A DNA stretch of 64,000 bases from Acidimicrobiales bacterium (GCA_028285495.1 JANQPB010000010.1:1-64000); one strand, 5' to 3'; positions 46,753 through 56,423 are shown, numbered from the stretch's first letter. Notes: a model not told the origin generated them from the sequence alone. Made by a program: numbers and translations.

Positions 46753-48031
46753 CGCCCCCGAGGCCGCTCCCACCGGTTCGCAGGCGGGGATCGAGGGCCA
46801 GGTAGGTGAAGTCGACCAGGACCAGGATGAGGATGTACAGCGTGGCGATGACCATCGTGCCGCCCTGCACGGCGATGAAGTCGCGCTGGAAGATGGCGTT
46901 GAACATGTAGCCGCCGAGGCCGGGCAGCACGAAGATGATCTCGGTGATGAGGGCCCCACCGATCAGGGTGCCGACGGTGAAGCCCATCACCGTCAGCAGG
47001 GTGAACATCGAGGGTCGGAGCGCGTGGCGCCAGAGGATGCGGCGGGTCCGCAGGCCCTTCGAGCGGGCCAGGTCGATGAAGGGCTGGCGCAGGGTGCCGA
47101 TCATGTCGGCCCGCAGCAGGCGCATGAACACCGCAGCCTGGCCGAGGGCAAGCGACAGGGCGGGCAGGAACATGTGCTTGAAGTGGTCGACCCGGCTCTC
47201 GCCGAACGGCACGTAGCGCGAGCCGGGGAGGATGCGGAGCCCGACGTCGGCGCCGAAGATCGACACCCCGCCGATGGCCAGGAACAGCACGAGCACGATG
47301 GCCAGCACGAACGGCGGTACGGCGAAGAAGCCCAGCATGACCGTGTTGACGCTGCGGTCGACCCGCTGGCCGTTCCGGTAGGCGGTCCAGATCCCGAGCG
47401 GGAAGGCGATCAGCGAGGCCAGGATCAGGGAGTAGAACATCAGCTGCAGCGAGGGTGTGATCGACCGGGACAGACCGTCGGCCACCTCCTCCCTGAGCTG
47501 GACCGAGTTGCCGAGGTCGCCCATGACCGCGTCGCCGAGCCAGTTGCCGTAGCGGTTGAAGAACGGCTCGTCGAGACCGAGCTCGGCATTGACCTGGGCC
47601 ACGGCGTCCGGCGTGGCGGCCGGCCCGAGGATGTTGATGGCCGGGTCACCCGGCAGCGAGGCCATCAACGAGAACACGACGAACGACACCACCAGCAGGA
47701 TCGGGATGACCCCGAGGATCCGGCGAAGGGCATAGCGGCCGTTGGTCAGGAACGCGGCCCCGGTGCCGGTCAGGACGATGAGGAAGAAGCTCCAGGTCAC
47801 CGGTGGGCCCTCGACGAAGGCCCACACCACGATCAGGGCAAGGCCGGCGACGACGATCGCTCCCGGGCTCTCGTTCGACCGCCAGGCCACCGCCAGGCCG
47901 GCGAGGAGCCCGAGCACGAAGACGAGGAACGACCACGCCGAGCGCTCGGAGGCCACGGCGGAGACGGCGATGGCGGCGGCGGCAGCCCCGGTCATGACGG
48001 CGAGACCGGGCCTGCCCATCAGCGTCCCCAC
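46742..48031 (-). CDS. dppB: Oligopeptide-type ABC permease (DppB/OppB-like) with N-terminal membrane extension
   Basis: A 429-residue permease, about 100 residues longer than usual. The normal protein begins at RYALRRILGVIPILLVVSFVVFSL (residue 99 on) and has the DPAINILGP, SITPSLQLM and FIDLARSKGLRTRRILWRHALRP (EAA-loop) blocks. Before it lie four extra hydrophobic helices at about 9-27, 33-50, 57-73 and 79-95. The GTG at 48031 has GGAGGAG 5 nt upstream, which supports the long form. It is the second gene of the operon, after the binding protein. Confidence 0.88.
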   Translation of the reverse strand: MGTLMGRPGLAVMTGAAAAAIAVSAVASERSAWSFLVFVLGLLAGLAVAWRSNESPGAIVVAGLALIVVWAFVEGPPVTWSFFLIVLTGTGAAFLTNGRYALRRILGVIPILLVVSFVVFSLMASLPGDPAINILGPAATPDAVAQVNAELGLDEPFFNRYGNWLGDAVMGDLGNSVQLREEVADGLSRSITPSLQLMFYSLILASLIAFPLGIWTAYRNGQRVDRSVNTVMLGFFAVPPFVLAIVLVLFLAIGGVSIFGADVGLRILPGSRYVPFGESRVDHFKHMFLPALSLALGQAAVFMRLLRADMIGTLRQPFIDLARSKGLRTRRILWRHALRPSMFTLLTVMGFTVGTLIGGALITEIIFVLPGLGGYMFNAIFQRDFIAVQGGTMVIATLYILILVLVDFTYLALDPRLRTGGSGLGGDGG

Positions 48032-48085
48032 GGCAGCTCCTCCACGGCGTGGTCGTTCCCCTCGATCGTTCCCGACCCCTCCCGG

Positions 48086-49996
48086 TCAGCCCTGGCAGTC
48101 GCCGTCGGTGCACCACATCTGGGTCAGATGGTGCCGGCCGCCGAGCACCGGGATGGTCGGGCCGAAGCCGGGGATCTCCAGGTCGGTCAGGTCCTGGATC
48201 CTCGGGTTGGCGGCGACACCCCACAGGGTCCACGTCGTCCAGAAGTTCCAGACGTTCTGGCCGAACAACCGGTTGACCTCCTCGGCCGCGGCCTGGCGGG
48301 CTGCGGGGTCCGGGTTCTGGCGGATGATCGTGAACTGGGCGTCCATCTCCGGGTCCTGGAACCGGCCGAAGTTCAGCGCCAGCTCGGGCACCGACGGGTC
48401 GATCGGACTGGCCGTCGCCGAGCTCCACCAGAACCACTGCTCGGCCGGGTCGACGCCCCCGTGGTTGCGCCAGGCCTGGGCCTGGAAGGCGCCGGCGAGG
48501 GCGAGCCCGATGTACTGGCCCTGCTCGATCGGAGCGATGCTGACCTCGATCTCGTCGCCGAAGGCGTCGCGCCACATCGACGCCACCAGCTCGTTGGTCT
48601 CGACGTTGAAGGCGTCGTTGGTGGTGTTGAAGGTGAAGCTGATCGGTGTCGACCCGTGGTCGGCCTTGCAGGTCTCCCACTCGGTCGCAGCCGCATCGAG
48701 GTCGAAGTCGGGATAGCCCGAGTCCTCGAGGTGACCGATCGAGCCGGGCGGGAACGGTCCGTTCGCAGGGGTGACGATGCCGGCCCCCCGCTCGTCGGCG
48801 AGGCGTTGACGATCGATGGCGTGGGCCAGGGCCCGGCGACAGCTCACCTGGAGCAGCGGACTGGCCGAGTTCAGGTCGCCCGGGTCCATGGTCAGGCTGT
48901 CGAGGCCGCGGACGAAGGCGAGCGTCGGATTCTCGCCTGCCCCGACGTTGAGCATGATGTAGCTGGTCTCGCCGAAGTCGTTGGCCTGCAGGAGCACGAA
49001 CTCGCCGTCCTCCTCGTACTTCTTGATCTCGTCGGCGTTGGCCGTGTGGATGATGTCGAACTGGCCGGCCCGCAGACCGTTCGACCGACCCTGGATGTCG
49101 ACCGCGACCACGAACTCGATCTCGTCCAGGTAGGGCAGGCCCTCGTCGGTCAGCGAGTTCGGCCCGTCTCCCCGCCAGTAGTCGGGGTTCCGGGTGGCGA
49201 TGAAGCTGTTGCCGTTGCCGGGGGTGTAGGACTCGTGGACGAAGGCGCCGAGACCGACGGGGGCGGCCGGGTCGCCGCTCAGGTCGAGCTCGGCCGCCTC
49301 CTCCTCGGTGACGAATGGCGGCAGGTTCAGCGGGTTGTTGGCCAGCGTGGCCATCCAGGCCGGCGAGAACATGTGCCCGCAGGTCCGCTCCCGGAGCAGC
49401 GACCGGGGGCCGGTGGCCTCCGGAGCCGAGTAGGTCAGCGTGACCGTCTGTCCGTCGGCCGTGACGTCCTCGAGGCCGAGGAAGGCAGGTCCGGTCAGGG
49501 CGCTGAAACGGCAGGTGTCGATGTTGTACTTGACCGCGGCGCCGTCGAGCGGCGTGCCGTCGTGGAACGAGACCCCGTCACGAACGGTCACGGTCCACTG
49601 CGTGAAGTCGTCGTTGGACTCGAGCGACTCGGCCAGGTACGGCTGGATGTCGCCGTTGACATCGGTCAGGAAGAGCGGGTCGGTGATGGCCCGATAGATC
49701 AGCAGGCAACTGATCGCGCACGAGACGGCGTAGTGGGCCCACGGGTTGGCCGAGTCGGCCTCGATGCCGTAGACGACCTTGCCGCCGTGGACCGGTCCGG
49801 TCTCGACGTCGCGCTCGTCCTCACCGGTGGCCTCGCCCGCCTCACGATCCGTCTCGAGCTGCTGCTGGTCCTCCTCGGTCTGACCGGTCGTGACCTCGGT
49901 GGTCTCTTCGTCTCCCCCGTCGTTCGATCCGCACGCCGCTGCGAACAGCGACAGCGCCAGAGCGATGACGAGCAACTTCGTCCAACGTGGTGACAC
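48086..49996 (-). CDS. dppA: Family 5 solute-binding lipoprotein of the oligopeptide-type transporter
   Basis: A 636-residue SBP_bac_5 protein, first gene of the transporter operon. The signal peptide ends in LFAAACGS (lipobox Cys near residue 22), followed by an acidic low-complexity linker to about residue 70. The body has the family blocks YLAESLESNDDFTQWTVTVRDGVSFHDGTPLDGAAVKYNID and CRRALAHAIDRQRL. It ends in two Cys-containing turns (WCTDGDCQG). The ligand could be a peptide, an opine or another small solute. The GTG at 49996 is preceded by GGGGGAG. Confidence 0.9.
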   Translation of the reverse strand: MSPRWTKLLVIALALSLFAAACGSNDGGDEETTEVTTGQTEEDQQQLETDREAGEATGEDERDVETGPVHGGKVVYGIEADSANPWAHYAVSCAISCLLIYRAITDPLFLTDVNGDIQPYLAESLESNDDFTQWTVTVRDGVSFHDGTPLDGAAVKYNIDTCRFSALTGPAFLGLEDVTADGQTVTLTYSAPEATGPRSLLRERTCGHMFSPAWMATLANNPLNLPPFVTEEEAAELDLSGDPAAPVGLGAFVHESYTPGNGNSFIATRNPDYWRGDGPNSLTDEGLPYLDEIEFVVAVDIQGRSNGLRAGQFDIIHTANADEIKKYEEDGEFVLLQANDFGETSYIMLNVGAGENPTLAFVRGLDSLTMDPGDLNSASPLLQVSCRRALAHAIDRQRLADERGAGIVTPANGPFPPGSIGHLEDSGYPDFDLDAAATEWETCKADHGSTPISFTFNTTNDAFNVETNELVASMWRDAFGDEIEVSIAPIEQGQYIGLALAGAFQAQAWRNHGGVDPAEQWFWWSSATASPIDPSVPELALNFGRFQDPEMDAQFTIIRQNPDPAARQAAAEEVNRLFGQNVWNFWTTWTLWGVAANPRIQDLTDLEIPGFGPTIPVLGGRHHLTQMWCTDGDCQG

Positions 49997-50104
49997 GCAC
50001 TCTCCCCCTTGTGGTTGTGAGGCCCCCCCAGGCCTGCGTCGCCATCGTCGCCGACCCTTCGGTGTGACGCAAGTCGCAGCCATCGGGAGCCGCCGAGGCC
50101 CGAC

Positions 50105-50119
50105 TAGCCTGCCGACATG
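50105..50119 (+). promoter_or_regulatory. Leaderless promoter: TAGCCT 6 nt before the ATG
   Basis: TAGCCT (50105-50110) lies 6 nt before the ATG at 50117 with no Shine-Dalgarno sequence. Confidence 0.6.
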
Positions 50120-50455
50120 GGTCGTCGGTACCAGGATCGAAGGGTGTATCCCCAGGACCGGGCCGAGGTCAGGCCCGCCGTCGATCGAGCCGTCCGCGAG
50201 CTCGGCCTGGCCCCCGACCCGACGGCGGGTGAGTGGGAGATCCGGGCTTCTCGGCCGATGAGCACGCTGAGCTGGGGCGAGCGGATCCAGGTGGTGACGG
50301 CCACCAACCCTGGCGGCGGCACCCAGGTCGTCATCGAGTCGAAGCTGGTCTTCGGCTTCGTCGACTGGGGACGCAACCAGCGCAACGTCGAGTCGGTCAT
50401 CGACTCGCTCGACGGTCTCCTCGGGCCTGGTCGGGCCGACGGCGCAGGCGGCTGA
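50117..50455 (+). CDS. Small conserved protein of unknown function
   Basis: A 112-residue soluble alpha/beta protein. The central block WEIRASRPMSTLSWGERIQVV followed by a GGTQVVIESK strand and an FVDWGRNQRNVESVIDSL helix resembles small actinobacterial proteins of unknown function in which a strand pair is capped by a WGxNxxNV helix. There is no signal peptide or membrane helix. The leaderless promoter sets the start. It is divergent from the transporter operon by 120 bp; no functional link is evident. Confidence 0.65.
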   Translation: MGRRYQDRRVYPQDRAEVRPAVDRAVRELGLAPDPTAGEWEIRASRPMSTLSWGERIQVVTATNPGGGTQVVIESKLVFGFVDWGRNQRNVESVIDSLDGLLGPGRADGAGG

Positions 50456-50535
50456 CCGCCGGCCGAGGCCGGGCGGGCGCGACCACACAGCCAGCGAGGG
50501 CCGTGTGACCCTGTCGTCGGCCGTCGTCGGAGGTT

Positions 50536-50576
50536 TACACTCGCCGTCGAAGCGACATGCATCTGCTCCGATGATG
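50536..50576 (+). promoter_or_regulatory. Promoter and five-codon upstream ORF before a lipoprotein gene
   Basis: TACACT (50536-50541) is a possible -10. Sixteen nt further on, an ATG at 50557 opens a five-codon ORF (MHLLR) whose TGA (50572-50574) overlaps the lipoprotein start ATG at 50571. No Shine-Dalgarno sequence serves the main start, so termination of the short ORF could deliver ribosomes to it. Confidence 0.35.
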
Positions 50577-51626
50577 AACGAACCGAGCCACGGCAACCGA
50601 CCACCGACGTCACGTCACCGGCGGATCGCGTTCGCCCTGGCGGCGTCCGTTTCCCTCCTGGCCGCCGGATGCGGCAGCGAGGAACCCGGCCTCGATGCGG
50701 TGAGCCAGAGCCCGACCACCCTCCCCGCTCCGACCACGACGACCACGACGACCATCCCGACGACCACGATCGACTTCGACCGCCCGATCGACCAGGGCAT
50801 CGACCCGCTCGACGATGGGGCGACACCGGCCGATGTCGCGGCCCTGGTCGACGACATGCGAGGCCAGACCACCAACATCGCAGTCCAGGTCGAGCGCCTG
50901 GCCCCCTTCCCCGGCCTCCCGGGACCGGCCGTGGCCCAGATCCTCGACGTGTCGGTCAGCCTGGCCCCGGCCGACGACGAGGACCGGTTCCCGTCGACGG
51001 CCGTCGTCCGCTACCGCACCCCCGAGCCGGCGGCGGCGATGGTCAAGGGCAGCGACGACGAGCTGCGGTCGCTCGGCTGGTACAAGGCCGACGACGTGAC
51101 CACGGCCACCGATGGCGGCGAGCTGACCGAGATGCGGTTCCTCGTCTCGGGACGACGACCCGAGGAGCTGCAGTTGGAGGCATCGGTCGAGTCGGTCGAC
51201 GGGGCCACGGTGGTCGAGCTCCGCTACACCGTGCTCACCGCCGAAGACGAGGCCGCACCGGACGACGGACCGAGCTACTTCGAGCGGCTGTCGGCCTGGG
51301 AGGACGATCTCGGGTTCCCGAACGCGGCCGAGCTGCAGTCGGTCGACGTCGCCACCGCCGAGGACCTCGGCACCCTCCGGGTGACCTACCGGCTCGAGGC
51401 GGACGACGAGGCCGATGCCGTTGCCAGCGTTGCCGCAGCCGTCAACCGGGGCGACTACCAGCTGCTCGGCAGCGACGCGGCCGAGCCCCCGGGCAGCGGG
51501 CCGCTGCGGTTGGTCGGCGAGGACGGCACGATCGTGACCGTCGACTTCGAGCCAGGCGGTGAAGACGAGGTGTTCGAGGTGGTGGCGACCACGACCTTCC
51601 CCGTCGCCCCGCTCGATCCGAGCTGA
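50571..51626 (+). CDS. Lipoprotein of unknown function
   Basis: A 351-residue exported protein. The lipobox LLAAGC places the lipidated Cys at residue 34; an Arg-His-rich n-region precedes it. A Thr/Pro-rich tether (about 45-65) leads to two related beta-rich parts (about 100-215 and 230-345). I do not recognise the domain. The tether and acidic composition suggest a cell-surface protein. It is monocistronic and converges on the DUF4253-like gene. Confidence 0.75.
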   Translation: MMNEPSHGNRPPTSRHRRIAFALAASVSLLAAGCGSEEPGLDAVSQSPTTLPAPTTTTTTTIPTTTIDFDRPIDQGIDPLDDGATPADVAALVDDMRGQTTNIAVQVERLAPFPGLPGPAVAQILDVSVSLAPADDEDRFPSTAVVRYRTPEPAAAMVKGSDDELRSLGWYKADDVTTATDGGELTEMRFLVSGRRPEELQLEASVESVDGATVVELRYTVLTAEDEAAPDDGPSYFERLSAWEDDLGFPNAAELQSVDVATAEDLGTLRVTYRLEADDEADAVASVAAAVNRGDYQLLGSDAAEPPGSGPLRLVGEDGTIVTVDFEPGGEDEVFEVVATTTFPVAPLDPS

Positions 51627-51654
51627 GCACGGCGCCCATCGCGGCCTGGCACAG

Positions 51655-52650
51655 CTAGATCGTGGTGGTGAGCATCCAGGTGTCGTTGTCGACCAGCTCG
51701 TAGGCGTACTCGTAGACCGACCGGCCCGAGCGCGGGGCCTGGTTGCTGAACAGCTGGTGCTCCAGCGCAACCGGTATCGCCTCGGCGATCGTCGCGGGCG
51801 GGCGCGCGACGGTCAGGGCCGCCGTGTGGCCGGTGCAGACGAGCTGGGCGCCCCAACGGCGGGCCCACTTGGCCACGAAGGCAGCCCAGGTCAGCGGCGC
51901 GTGCTCGAATGGGAGAGCGAACGGGCTCGACGGCAGGAGGCCACCGATGCCGGCCGCCGGGCCGGGCGAGGGAAGCAGCAGCAGGGTGACCGCGTGCGGC
52001 TCGAAGAAGCGGAACGGCTCCTCCAGGCGACCGAGCAGCGCCCTTTCCCCAACGGCCCCGAGCACCAGCCGATGGAACCACCAGTCGGCCACGTCGTAGC
52101 TCTCGATCGGCCGGCCCTCGGCATCGACCGCAGCCTCGACCTCGTCGACGTCGAGCTCGAGCCCGAGCGGCTCCGACACCTCCTCGACCTTCCACTCGAG
52201 GTACTCCTCGATCCGGTCGCTGCCGCGGGCCCGCTCGCCCCCGTTCCGATGGGAGGCGAGGCTCCAGGGGAGCCGATCGACCTCGGGCACGTAGAACTGC
52301 GAGCACACCCACCGCTGGATCTCCGCCTCCAGCTCCCCGAGCTCGTCGACGTGGAAGCGGGGGTCGGCGTAGACGGGGATCTCGTAGTTCGGCGGCAGGC
52401 CATCGGCGGTGAGCTCCACCTCCGCCAGCACCGGCTGATGCCCGGTGCCGGCCACCGCGGCCGCGGCCGCGGCCCACACCCGCTCGACCGCCGACCAGCG
52501 ATCGTCGTCACCGGAACGGTCGAGCAGCGGTTCGATCTCGACGGCCACGATCGGGGCCGGCCAGCCCGGCCCGTCGACGGCGATGCGGGACAGCCCGTCG
52601 AAACCGCCGTCGTCGAGTCGGTCGGTCAGGTCATCGGGAACCGACGGCAT
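51655..52650 (-). CDS. DUF4253-like protein
   Basis: A 331-residue soluble protein. The C-terminal block WARRWGAQLVCTGHTAALTVARPPATIAEAIPVALEHQLF matches the DUF4253 pattern (WGAxL...ARPPxTxxEAxxLAxEQxxF). The N-terminal two thirds are acidic with many Trp and Tyr residues and unrecognised. The family has no known function but is common in actinobacteria. The ATG at 52650 is set by a leaderless promoter. Confidence 0.7.
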   Translation of the reverse strand: MPSVPDDLTDRLDDGGFDGLSRIAVDGPGWPAPIVAVEIEPLLDRSGDDDRWSAVERVWAAAAAAVAGTGHQPVLAEVELTADGLPPNYEIPVYADPRFHVDELGELEAEIQRWVCSQFYVPEVDRLPWSLASHRNGGERARGSDRIEEYLEWKVEEVSEPLGLELDVDEVEAAVDAEGRPIESYDVADWWFHRLVLGAVGERALLGRLEEPFRFFEPHAVTLLLLPSPGPAAGIGGLLPSSPFALPFEHAPLTWAAFVAKWARRWGAQLVCTGHTAALTVARPPATIAEAIPVALEHQLFSNQAPRSGRSVYEYAYELVDNDTWMLTTTI

Positions 52651-52662
52651 GGGGCGAGCGTA
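52648..52662 (-). promoter_or_regulatory. Leaderless promoter: TACGCT 6 nt before the ATG
   Basis: On the - strand TACGCT (52657-52662) is followed by 6 nt and the ATG at 52650; no Shine-Dalgarno sequence is present. Confidence 0.6.
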
Positions 52663-52734
52663 GCGATGGTCGTGGAAGGCGCCGCCGGATGGGCGCCCGC
52701 GCCTCCGCCCGCCGTGACGGGGCCCGGCAGGGTG

Positions 52735-53007
52735 CTAGGCGACCAACGGGTCGAGGGTGACCTCGGTCGGGTCCCAGCTCAGGACCGATCGGCCGCCGTC
52801 CGGCCTGGGGATCTCGAGGGTCACGACGGCGTCGCCGAGGTGGAGCACGCCGTGGTCGGCGCCATCGCCGGCGTCGTCGAGCGCACCGTCCGAGCCGTCG
52901 TCGCCGTCGGCCACGACGAGGGCGACGCCGACACCCTCGGCCACGTAGCTGACCCGTACCGGGCGGCCGGAACGCCCAACATCGTCGGTCGTCACCCGCT
53001 CGTCCAT
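52735..53007 (-). CDS. Small hypothetical protein
   Basis: A 90-residue acidic protein with a central Asp/Gly-rich stretch ([20 protein letters not shown]) flanked by beta-like segments ([19 protein letters not shown] and [15 protein letters not shown]). No family is recognised. The ATG at 53007 has GGGAG 6 nt upstream; a second ATG at 53049 has a poor site. Codon use is like that of the neighbours, but such a short acidic frame could still be spurious. Confidence 0.45.
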   Translation of the reverse strand: MDERVTTDDVGRSGRPVRVSYVAEGVGVALVVADGDDGSDGALDDAGDGADHGVLHLGDAVVTLEIPRPDGGRSVLSWDPTEVTLDPLVA

Positions 53008-53125
53008 CGTCGACTCCCGACCCTCGCTCGGTCCCCGTGCACGCTCCATGCCTTTCAGACGCTGCCGACGGCGATCTCGTTCCCCGATCGGGTTACAGAT
53101 CCGTCTCAATTGGCGGGCGGTCACC

Positions 53126-53140
53126 TACGGTGGGTCCGTG
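53126..53140 (+). promoter_or_regulatory. Leaderless promoter: TACGGT 6 nt before the GTG of aroQ
   Basis: TACGGT (53126-53131) lies 6 nt before the GTG at 53138, without a Shine-Dalgarno sequence. Confidence 0.6.
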
Positions 53141-53578
53141 CGCCGGATCCTCGTGCTCAACGGACCCAACCTCAACCTGCTCGGCACCCGCGAGCCCGGC
53201 TTCTACGGCCTGACCTCGCTCGAGGAGATCGTCGACGAGCTGGCCCGGTTCGCCAAGGCGAGCGACGCCGAGATCACCCACCGGCAGTCCAACCACGAGG
53301 GTGAGCTGGTCGACGCCATCCACGATGCCGCCGGCTGGGCCGACGGGATCGTGATCAACGCCGGTGCCTACACCCACACCAGCATCGCCCTGCGTGACGC
53401 CATCGCCGCCGTCGGGCTCCCGACGGTGGAGACGCACCTGTCGAACGTGCACGCCCGTGAGGCGTTCCGCCACCGGTCGTACCTGGCCCCGGTCTGCATC
53501 GGGGTGGTGGCCGGCTTCGGGGCGGACAGCTACCGGGTTGCGCTCTCCGGGCTCTTGGCCCACGTGGCCGGCGGCTGA
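53138..53578 (+). CDS. aroQ: 3-dehydroquinate dehydratase, type II
   Basis: A 146-residue type II dehydroquinase. It has [22 protein letters not shown] with the catalytic Tyr, the [14 protein letters not shown] block, [15 protein letters not shown], and [16 protein letters not shown] with the catalytic His. It makes 3-dehydroshikimate in aromatic biosynthesis or quinate use, a route that can also feed protocatechuate to the lig genes. No shikimate genes are adjacent. The GTG at 53138 follows a leaderless promoter. Its end overlaps the convergent RND gene by 49 nt. Confidence 0.95.
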   Translation: MRRILVLNGPNLNLLGTREPGFYGLTSLEEIVDELARFAKASDAEITHRQSNHEGELVDAIHDAAGWADGIVINAGAYTHTSIALRDAIAAVGLPTVETHLSNVHAREAFRHRSYLAPVCIGVVAGFGADSYRVALSGLLAHVAGG

Positions 53579-56295
53579 CCGTCCCCGTTCTCCGAGCTGG
53601 CGTCGCCGGCGCCGCCGACCGAGGTGTCGTCCCCTCGATCGGGGCGCATCGCCGCCGGCCGCCATGGGGTGACGATGCGGTCGCGGACGGCCTCGATGGC
53701 CAGGTAGTAGGCCGGGAAGGCCAGCAGGACCAGGAAGGTGCTCGACAGCAGGCCGAAGATGATGGTGAAGCCGAGCGACTCCCAGAACGGGTCGGACAGG
53801 GCGAGCGGGAGCACGCCGGCCACCGTGGTGAGCGACGTGGCGACCAGGGGCCGGAAGCGACGCTTGATCGCGTTCTCGATGGCCTGCTTGCGGTCGGCGC
53901 CGGCCCGGCGCTCCTGATTGGCGAAGTCGGTCAGCAGGATCGTGTTGTTGACGGCGATACCGATCAGACCGAGCAGGCCGAGCATCACGAAGAAGCTGAG
54001 CACGTTGTCGGTGAGCAACAGGCCGCCGAACACACCGAAGAGGCTGAACGGGATGGCGAGGAACACCAGCAACCACTGGATGCTCGAGCGGAACTGGATG
54101 ATCAGCAGCACGAACATCGCCACCAGGGCGATGCCGAAGGCGATCGGCAGTGAGTTGAACGACTCCTGGTTGTCGCTCTCGAGGCCGAAGTCGAAGCCGA
54201 GGGCGTCGGCGTCCAGGCCGAGTGCGGCCAGCTCGTCGGCCCCGTAGCGGTCCTCGAACCAGGCCTGGGTCTCGGCCGTCACGGTGGTGACGTCGTCGGC
54301 GTCGAAGCGGGCCCGGAGCTCGATCAGCCGGCGGCCGTCCTCCCGGGCCACGACGTCGGTCAGGCCGAGCGTGGTCTCCACGACCGTGAACGTCGTGCCG
54401 TTCGGTCGCTCGATCTCGGTTCCCTGCAGCAACGACGCCAGCTCCTCGCCGGCGGCCAGCAGTACGTCTGGGTCGTCGCCGAAGATCTGCATCTGGAACG
54501 GGAACAGCGCCTCGGGCGGACCGGCCGAGACCTGGTTGAACACCACCCTGGCCCCGTCGACCTCGGCTGCGATCGGGTCGAGCTTGTCCTCGACCAGGTC
54601 CGGAGCGGTGGCTCGGCCGTTTGCGCCGAGATCGGTCAGGCTGAACTGGGCGAACGCCTCGCGCGAGTCGCCGATGTAGGTGTAGGCGCTCTCCAGGTCG
54701 CCACCGAGGGCGTCGGCCGCCGCCTGGTTGACCTCGGTCGTCAGCTGCCTGGCCTCCTCGATGGTCGTGCCGGGGTCGAAGGTGTACTCGACGGCGATCT
54801 CGGTCGAGTCCTTCTGGGGCGGGAAGATGTTGAACCCGACCCGGGGCGCGAGCACGACGAGCCCGACGCCGATCATCACGATGCTGAGGGCGAAGCCGCC
54901 GAGTGCGTAGACCACGCCACGGGCCCCGCGGGTGCCGGGGAAGCTGGCGACGAACGAGGCGACCCGGTCGCCGGTCCTGGCGAGCGGGCTGTTCGACCGT
55001 GGGGCGCTCAGCACGACGAAGCGGGAGGCGAACGGGATGAAGATCAGCGCCAGCACGAGCGACGTCACCAGGGCGACGATCACCGAGATCGGGAGTATTC
55101 GGATGAAGTCGCCGAGGATGCCGGAGATGGCGAGCATCGGCGCGAACACGAGCACGGTGGTCACCGTGCCCGAGATCTTTGCCGCGCCGACCCGTTTGAT
55201 GGCGTTGCCGATGATCTCGATCGGCTCGTCGTCCTCGTCGCGGAAGGCGTCGATGGCCTCGGTGATGACGATGGCGTCGTCGACGAAGAGGCCGAGGGCC
55301 AGGATCAGGCCGAACAGCGAGATCGTGTTGAGCGAGACGCCCAAGACGTAGAGGACACCGACCGAGGTGGCCAGCACGGTGAGGATGAACAGCGCGGTGA
55401 TGATCGACGCCCGCCACGAGATGAGGACCAGGGCGACCAGGGCGACGGCGATGAGGCCGGTCAGGACGTTGCCCTGCAGCGAGCCGATCTGGTCCCGGAT
55501 CTGGGTGGCGAAGTCGACGGCGACGAACGGCTCGAAGGCGTCGTCGACCAGACCGTCGGCCTCGGCCCGGGCCAGCGCGGCGTCGGTGGTGTCGCGGATC
55601 GCGAGCGCATCGGCCCCGTCGGCGGCCACGACGCCGATCGTGACCGACGGGCGGATGACGATGGTGTCGTCGACCGTGGTCGTGGCCTGGTTGAAGCTCG
55701 CCTCCCTGGCGATCTCCCCACCGGTGGCGGGGTCGACGCCACGATCGATCAGCTCGACCACCTCGGCCGCGGCGATGTCGTCCCACCCGTCGAAGGCGGG
55801 CAGCAGGTCGTTGGCCGCAGCCTCCAGATCCTCGGCGGTGGCGTCGGCCGGGCCGAGCACGCCGACGAGGAGGTCGTAGCTGTTGAGGAACTGGGCCGCG
55901 TTGAGGGCCTGGACGTCCCAGACGGCCTCGGGCGGAAGGTCGAGCTGGCCGATCTCCTCGGCCAGCAGGTCGGCCCCGAAGGCGGAGGAGAAGTCGGGGT
56001 CGAGCTGGGCGATCACCACGAACGAGTTGTCGCGGGCGTTGGTTGCCACCGACTCGATCTCCGACCGGTCACCGAGGGCGTCGGTGATCGGGGCCAGGAC
56101 CTCGGCGTCGACCCGCTCCTGGTCGTCGACGAAGTACCCGCCCGAGGCGATGCTGATCGGCACCTCGACCGACGGGAACCCCTCGCGGGGAAGGAGCACC
56201 AGGTACGACAGCAGGCCGAACCCGATGAGGAGTACCCACAGCGGGAGGGTGATGAAGGTGTTGGCGGCGAAGAACTGGACGATGCGCCGAAGCAC
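53530..56295 (-). CDS. RND-family efflux transporter
   Basis: A 921-residue RND transporter with twelve helices and two large extracytoplasmic loops. Helix 1 is [22 protein letters not shown], and the helix-4 proton relay is [21 protein letters not shown] with the Asp pair. The second half repeats the pattern around [21 protein letters not shown] and [15 protein letters not shown]. It resembles HAE1-type pumps but is about 100 residues shorter. No membrane-fusion or outer-membrane partner lies nearby. The GTG at 56295 has GAGGAG 5 nt upstream. Its last residues form a soluble acidic tail and the stop lies inside aroQ. Confidence 0.9.
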   Translation of the reverse strand: MLRRIVQFFAANTFITLPLWVLLIGFGLLSYLVLLPREGFPSVEVPISIASGGYFVDDQERVDAEVLAPITDALGDRSEIESVATNARDNSFVVIAQLDPDFSSAFGADLLAEEIGQLDLPPEAVWDVQALNAAQFLNSYDLLVGVLGPADATAEDLEAAANDLLPAFDGWDDIAAAEVVELIDRGVDPATGGEIAREASFNQATTTVDDTIVIRPSVTIGVVAADGADALAIRDTTDAALARAEADGLVDDAFEPFVAVDFATQIRDQIGSLQGNVLTGLIAVALVALVLISWRASIITALFILTVLATSVGVLYVLGVSLNTISLFGLILALGLFVDDAIVITEAIDAFRDEDDEPIEIIGNAIKRVGAAKISGTVTTVLVFAPMLAISGILGDFIRILPISVIVALVTSLVLALIFIPFASRFVVLSAPRSNSPLARTGDRVASFVASFPGTRGARGVVYALGGFALSIVMIGVGLVVLAPRVGFNIFPPQKDSTEIAVEYTFDPGTTIEEARQLTTEVNQAAADALGGDLESAYTYIGDSREAFAQFSLTDLGANGRATAPDLVEDKLDPIAAEVDGARVVFNQVSAGPPEALFPFQMQIFGDDPDVLLAAGEELASLLQGTEIERPNGTTFTVVETTLGLTDVVAREDGRRLIELRARFDADDVTTVTAETQAWFEDRYGADELAALGLDADALGFDFGLESDNQESFNSLPIAFGIALVAMFVLLIIQFRSSIQWLLVFLAIPFSLFGVFGGLLLTDNVLSFFVMLGLLGLIGIAVNNTILLTDFANQERRAGADRKQAIENAIKRRFRPLVATSLTTVAGVLPLALSDPFWESLGFTIIFGLLSSTFLVLLAFPAYYLAIEAVRDRIVTPWRPAAMRPDRGDDTSVGGAGDASSENGDGQPPATWAKSPESATR

Positions 56296-56402
56296 GACGA
56301 CTCCTCGGTTGGGTTGGGAGGCAGGGTGAACCGAGGGGGGATCGGTCCCGACGGGCGACTCTAGGCGCCGCTCGGCGCCGACCGGCGCATCGGGTGACCG
56401 AT

Positions 56403-56423
56403 GGCTCCGGCCTTGCCGGAGCC
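56403..56423. other. Perfect 9-bp hairpin in the RND/AzlC divergent region
   Basis: GGCTCCGGC (56403-56411), loop CTT, GCCGGAGCC (56415-56423). It lies in the 220-bp gap between two divergent genes, so it does not terminate either; it could be an attenuator in the RND leader or a small mobile palindrome. The rest of the gap holds the GGCGCC-rich stretch at 56364-56380 and no gene. Confidence 0.5.

Noticed and set aside
47024..49993. A 989-codon open frame on the + strand opposite the ABC transporter genes
   Set aside because: It mirrors real genes with strong motifs on the other strand; its translation is low-complexity Arg/Val/Gly/Asp-rich, as expected for shadow frames in GC-rich DNA.
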